From contig JAVHKY010000030.1 in assembly GCA_035079385.1 (NCBI GenBank), forward strand, positions 310,001 to 374,000: 64,000 bases of DNA, in the 5' to 3' direction. Below, one piece after another: positions 59,996 to 64,000 of this stretch. Numbering within the stretch: position 1 is the stretch's first letter; each line of letters opens with the position of its first letter. This DNA is from Aspidiotus rigidus (lineage: Eukaryota > Arthropoda > Insecta > Hemiptera > Diaspididae). A model generated the notes under the pieces. That model searched no databases, had not been told where the DNA came from, and saw only the letters and a program-made list of their open reading frames with translations. Made by a program: the position numbers and the translations under genes.

Positions 59996-60049
59996 AATCT
60001 ACAGTAAATACCCCCCCGCCCCCCTCCTCCTCCGTAAAACAGTTTCCCT

Positions 60050-60310
60050 GTTAATAAACGAAGGATACGGGGAATCTCTTGTATGGGTCAAATTGGTTTT
60101 GGTATTGAGGAATCTTGAAGAGTTTAAATTTATCTAAGTTCCTTCTGTCATAGTGTTGATGTATCGCTTGAAAGTAAAAATTTGTCCCAGTCCCACTCCA
60201 ATCATATATTATGGCTTGAAAGTCGAAATTTTTTTGAGTCCCCAAACTGTCATATAATATGGCTGGAAAGCTGAAATTTTTCTGGCCAGGGACTTGAAAA
60301 CATTTCGACT
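60050..60310 (+). repeat. Family 3 copy C followed by CTATCATATAT-type minirepeats
   Basis: AAACGAAGGATACGGGGAAT, then CTTGTATGGGTCAAATTGG and TTTTGGTATTGAGG, followed by three units with 'TCATATATTATGGCTTGAAA' and 'GAAATTTTT.TGAGTCC'. Confidence 0.65.
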
Positions 60311-60438
60311 TTTGACCCTGTGACATCAAAGATCAGTTATCTAAAATTTTTCTATTGATTCGCTGGAAAAAAGTGTAAAATCTTAAGTTGTGCACTCGGA
60401 AAAGTGTGATTTGAGAAAATGTAATTCGAAAAATGTAC

Positions 60439-60750
60439 GGGAACACTCTGATCTACTGTGAGGATTCGGAAACATTTCGACCTTCAAGCTGTGTATATCA
60501 AGAAGAGGGTACAGAAAATAACGAAGTTGGTTGAGAGGAGCAGGGAATCTGTATTATCGTGTTCCACCTCTTCCCTCTCCTTTCCCGCGCTCCTATCTCC
60601 GAATTCTTTCAGACGCCACCGTGAAGACGACTTTGAGTAAATTCTTATCGTGCAGTACCGAGTTTTTATTTTTCCTTGTCTACTCGAGCTTAAAGTCAAC
60701 CAGTTTTGAATTGGTACTTTGTTTCAAAATCGAGGGCAGCAATCCAACTG
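60439..60750 (+). repeat. Dispersed repeat family 2, copy B
   Basis: Collinear match to 39340-39632 (see there), including GAATTGGTACTTTGTTT and GCAGCAATCCAACTGA at the end. Confidence 0.8.
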
Positions 60751-60779
60751 AGATCTTAATTTTTCAAAAAACCTCCCAT

Positions 60780-61200
60780 TGAACATGTCGATAGTGACGT
60801 CACAAGGTCGAAACTCGAAATTTTTCCAAGTCCCACCTCGGAGCGATGTGATAGGCTTAGACCATTTTTGCCAAATTATACCTTGAAGTATTTTGACGTC
60901 ATCAGATCATGACGTGATAGGGTCGGAAGTCGAAATTTTTCCAAGTCCCTCTTCTATCAAAAAAATAAAACTCAAAAAGTGAAGAAAATGATTGCTCAAG
61001 CTGCAGAATACGCGGCTTTTAAAATCATTTTCTTCACCCTTTGAGTATTTTTTCGGTACATCGGGTCGTAACCTAAAGAATCGCATTCACTTGATTCCCC
61101 CTCCTATTATATTATTATTGTTCGAAAGTCCAAATTTTTCAAATCCAACCTTCGAACATGATGGGAGGACACAGAAAAATTTAGACCTTCGAGCTATCGG
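60780..61200 (+). repeat. TGACGTCA and AAATTTTTCCAAGTCC minirepeats
   Basis: TGACGTCA at 60794 and 60894, and three GTCGAAATTTTTCCAAGTCC-like units (about 60810, 60930, 61120). Confidence 0.6.
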
Positions 61201-64000
61201 TACTCGCAGGCAAAATGCGTACCCAATTTTATTAAGAAGGCCATCGAGAATCTAAATTATGATCGACTAATGCAGCGATGGTCGAATCGTCGCTTTTTCA
61301 AAATCGATTATTGGTTGACATTGGAATCTTTCGACTCATTTTGAATCTCAAACCTGAAACTAAATCAGATTAGGCACTTGAAATCTCCGCATGTTGATTG
61401 AAAATTTTTCGCTCATGAACGACAAATGATCGACTCAAAATCGACGTCATTTTTCATCAATTTTTGTATTATAAGTCGACTCGGTTTTGACAAGTCAATT
61501 GAAGATGAGACGCGACTTTCGGTCCAAAGGCAAGTCGATTAGGAGTCGGTATGGTTTCTCAAGAACGCTCTCTATTCGAATACAGAATTCTCCTGTTTAA
61601 TCAAGAAACTCACGGAAAATGTAATGACTGAGAAGCTGTTTCACATGAGGTTATTTCACCGTGTCCGCCATCAAATTGTAATCCGGAAGTGCACGGAGCT
61701 ATTCGAGAAGGAGTTTGAGGACTTGGAAAATTTTGACCTACGAGTTGATTATACAAAACTTTGGCTTTCGAATTATTCACATAAAAGAGAGAGGGGACGA
61801 CTCGCAAAAACTCCGACCAACGACATGTATTAGGGTTGTTGGGGCGGGGCCATTCGGGAAAGTCTCTGTGAGAAGCGTGAAATAGAAAAACCTTATAGCC
61901 TTTGAGCTAGGAATTTTTATAACTTCAACCCCGGTTCACTATTTGACCCCAGTTGTAAATAAAGAATGGATAGTTATATAAATTATTTTTACACTCATTC
62001 CATCATCTATGAGGGATTCAACATTACACTCACGCGAGAATTCATCATCAATCTGTTATCTAATTTACAATAAGGTCTGTAAATATCTTCAATAAATAAT
62101 ATCAGCATTTCTTCCACATGAATCGACGGAAATCAGTATTTACGCGTGGCTCGTAAATGGCATAAGTCGAACAGTTAAATTGTACACAGAATTCAAATGT
62201 GAAAGCGTTATATTAAAGCGCAAACGAAAATAACTTTCTTTCTGTCTCTTTTTTCCTTTCGTTCACCAACTTCATTAAACAATTGTCAGCTTTTACTCCT
62301 ACACATAACATCGGTACCTAGACTGAATAAATTTTACATTCTTCTTCAATAATAATTACGATCTACCGCGGGTGTTTTCGTGATTATACGTTTCTGTACA
62401 GTGAAAACTTTCTGATTTTCAAATCCGGATCGCTTGACGTGGAAAGTACGTTTCTACCTTGGAGAAATGAGACAGAAAGTAAATAAAATTTCAAATTATT
62501 ACACTGGCCCAATAAAACTGCATTCTGCATGCTCATCCACTAAGGATGCTTGTTTCCTCTCTCCTGTTGACTTCCAAAATAGGAACATCTACATGAACCG
62601 ACTTCTTCTCATATTGGAGAACATCAGAATGAGACTGTCTTCTCAAGATCTTGACCAAAGTTTCCCTATTCTCGAAAATTGGTCAAGTCCCTAAAATATG
62701 GTCAACTCCTCGTCGTACATTTTTTTCAAGATCTCTTGCTCTTGAGAGCTTGTCACTCGAAATTTCTTCATGTCCTCTTTCTCGGGACAACCCGTGGATT
62801 TCCAAATTTCTCTAGTCCTCCAGATAAGTCGACCAACTCTTCCTCTACTTTCAAGTTGAGATGAGCCGAAGCTGTGGTTCCCACGATGTTGGAAATTTTT
62901 ACCCAAACGTAGGGACTCCAAAGTCTTGATATTACTTCAAAGTTTCATCAACGATAGACGTGTACGTCATCTGTCGAGTAATATCTTCCCAAAAGGAATA
63001 AGGATTTCAAAAATAGAACACTGCCCTAAGTTTTTTACGTGCATTATGTCAACACTTTGTTGATGGATTGCTAGAAGTCGTAACACACCAATGCACATAC
63101 GTCTCATGCCTATGTACGAAAACGTGCTCGCTTATCAAAATAATATATGTATTAGTTACCTATACGATATTTTATACACCAGCCTAACAAACGAGGGCTT
63201 CGCACGATTTATCTTTTTATGCAGTGAGCATTTCACCTGGCGCTGATATCGAAAAATATCCCAATTTAAAAACCTGGTTCCGACGTACTGAAACCAATTT
63301 ACATTACACATATTGGATTACGTAATGACCAAGTTTCTTTTGTTTAAATAATTAATTTGTTTGTTATCATATAGTTTACAGTGGTGATCATTCGCTCATT
63401 CATCTATTTGAATAATCCAGTTAGTATACCTCTGCGCTCTCCACTTTGCTAATGGGACTTATGCGAGCGTCGAGCGGTGAGACCAAAAAGAAAAAAAAGA
63501 AAACTGGCACTGTCAATTGGGTCATTTTACATTCAATTTACTCGTAGCACATAAAATGGACAGACACTCATTTCTTTCCCGTACTCATAGATGTGACACC
63601 ATTTGGTATGCTGATCTTCGACACAGATCTCGAAAGAGTACCGATAACTCAACAAGAGGTGCGGATATAACTCATCATTTTCAATTCCGTACAACCGACT
63701 GATATTTGTATAGTACGTTATTAATTCATAGAAAACAGTGAAAGGAAAGGAAAAGTATTATAGAATGGTGACATATGTTATGGGAAAATGGATTCATGTC
63801 CAAAAATTAAGTACAATTGTGTGATGTTTGGTAAAAATAGTTCACTGCTTTAAAGGATGTGGCAGGATAAGAATGGTCAATGCGCCCATAAGTGATGCAT
63901 CTACCAAACTTGATGGACATTGAAAAGCAACTTAAATATTTTTTGAGCAGTGCCCCATGAATAGAATAAGGGGCTTCAACAATGCAATGTTTGCGTTATT
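61201..64000. other. Right end of window, no gene recognised
   Basis: Mixed AT-rich sequence. The small ORFs (e.g. 62434-62694 plus, 62921-62691 minus) show no family features. Around 62640-62770, AAGATCTTGACC-like phrases repeat loosely. Confidence 0.35.

Overview
The window is animal nuclear DNA, almost certainly from an insect. It is AT-rich, its genes are split by many short GT-AG introns, it carries a complete arthropod-type Neurexin IV gene, and it is full of eukaryotic DNA transposons. A hemipteran such as a scale insect or mealybug is possible, but nothing here proves the order. All gene models were built by hand: I joined exons at splice sites where the reading phase and the protein family agreed.

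Left part (1-10.4 kb), a compact gene cluster: the start of a rhomboid protease 4 gene (RHBDD1-like, minus, running off the left edge); head-to-head with it the DEAD-box helicase DDX41/abstrakt (plus, 13 exons, complete); then protein disulfide isomerase A6 (plus, 8 exons, complete) with an exact ER-stress response element about 400 bp upstream; then a three-exon gene for a small single-pass membrane protein (minus). These are housekeeping and secretory-pathway genes with no evident common pathway.

Middle (11-17.6 kb): a 48-bp minisatellite, a broken OTU-protease gene of transposon type, a palindromic repeat, and a nearly complete ~5 kb ISL2EU-like DNA transposon. The transposon encodes a THAP/DDE transposase on plus and, tail-to-tail on minus, a SWIM zinc finger plus YqaJ-type nuclease. 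Its right end lies about 290 bp from the Neurexin IV start codon.

17.9-28.7 kb: complete Neurexin IV (Caspr-type septate-junction protein, about 1276 aa). Two adjacent, same-phase versions of one discoidin exon look like the mutually exclusive pair known in flies, with an ACUAAY (HOW/Quaking-type) motif before the second. Its 2.5 kb intron 9 holds a hAT MITE with a perfect 8-bp target duplication, a dispersed repeat, and a probable small four-exon gene on the opposite strand.

Right part (28.7-64 kb): no recognised host gene. It holds tandem repeats, several interspersed repeat families (one rich in the palindrome TGACGTCA), a large fold-back element split by a hAT MITE, a further hAT MITE, a Helitron-like fragment, a LINE fragment interrupted by an inverted tRNA-SINE pair, a pogo-like MITE and a GC-rich palindromic MITE. 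Two or three possible first coding exons (about 32.0 and 57.1-57.4 kb) hint that part of this may be the intron of a long gene extending beyond the window.
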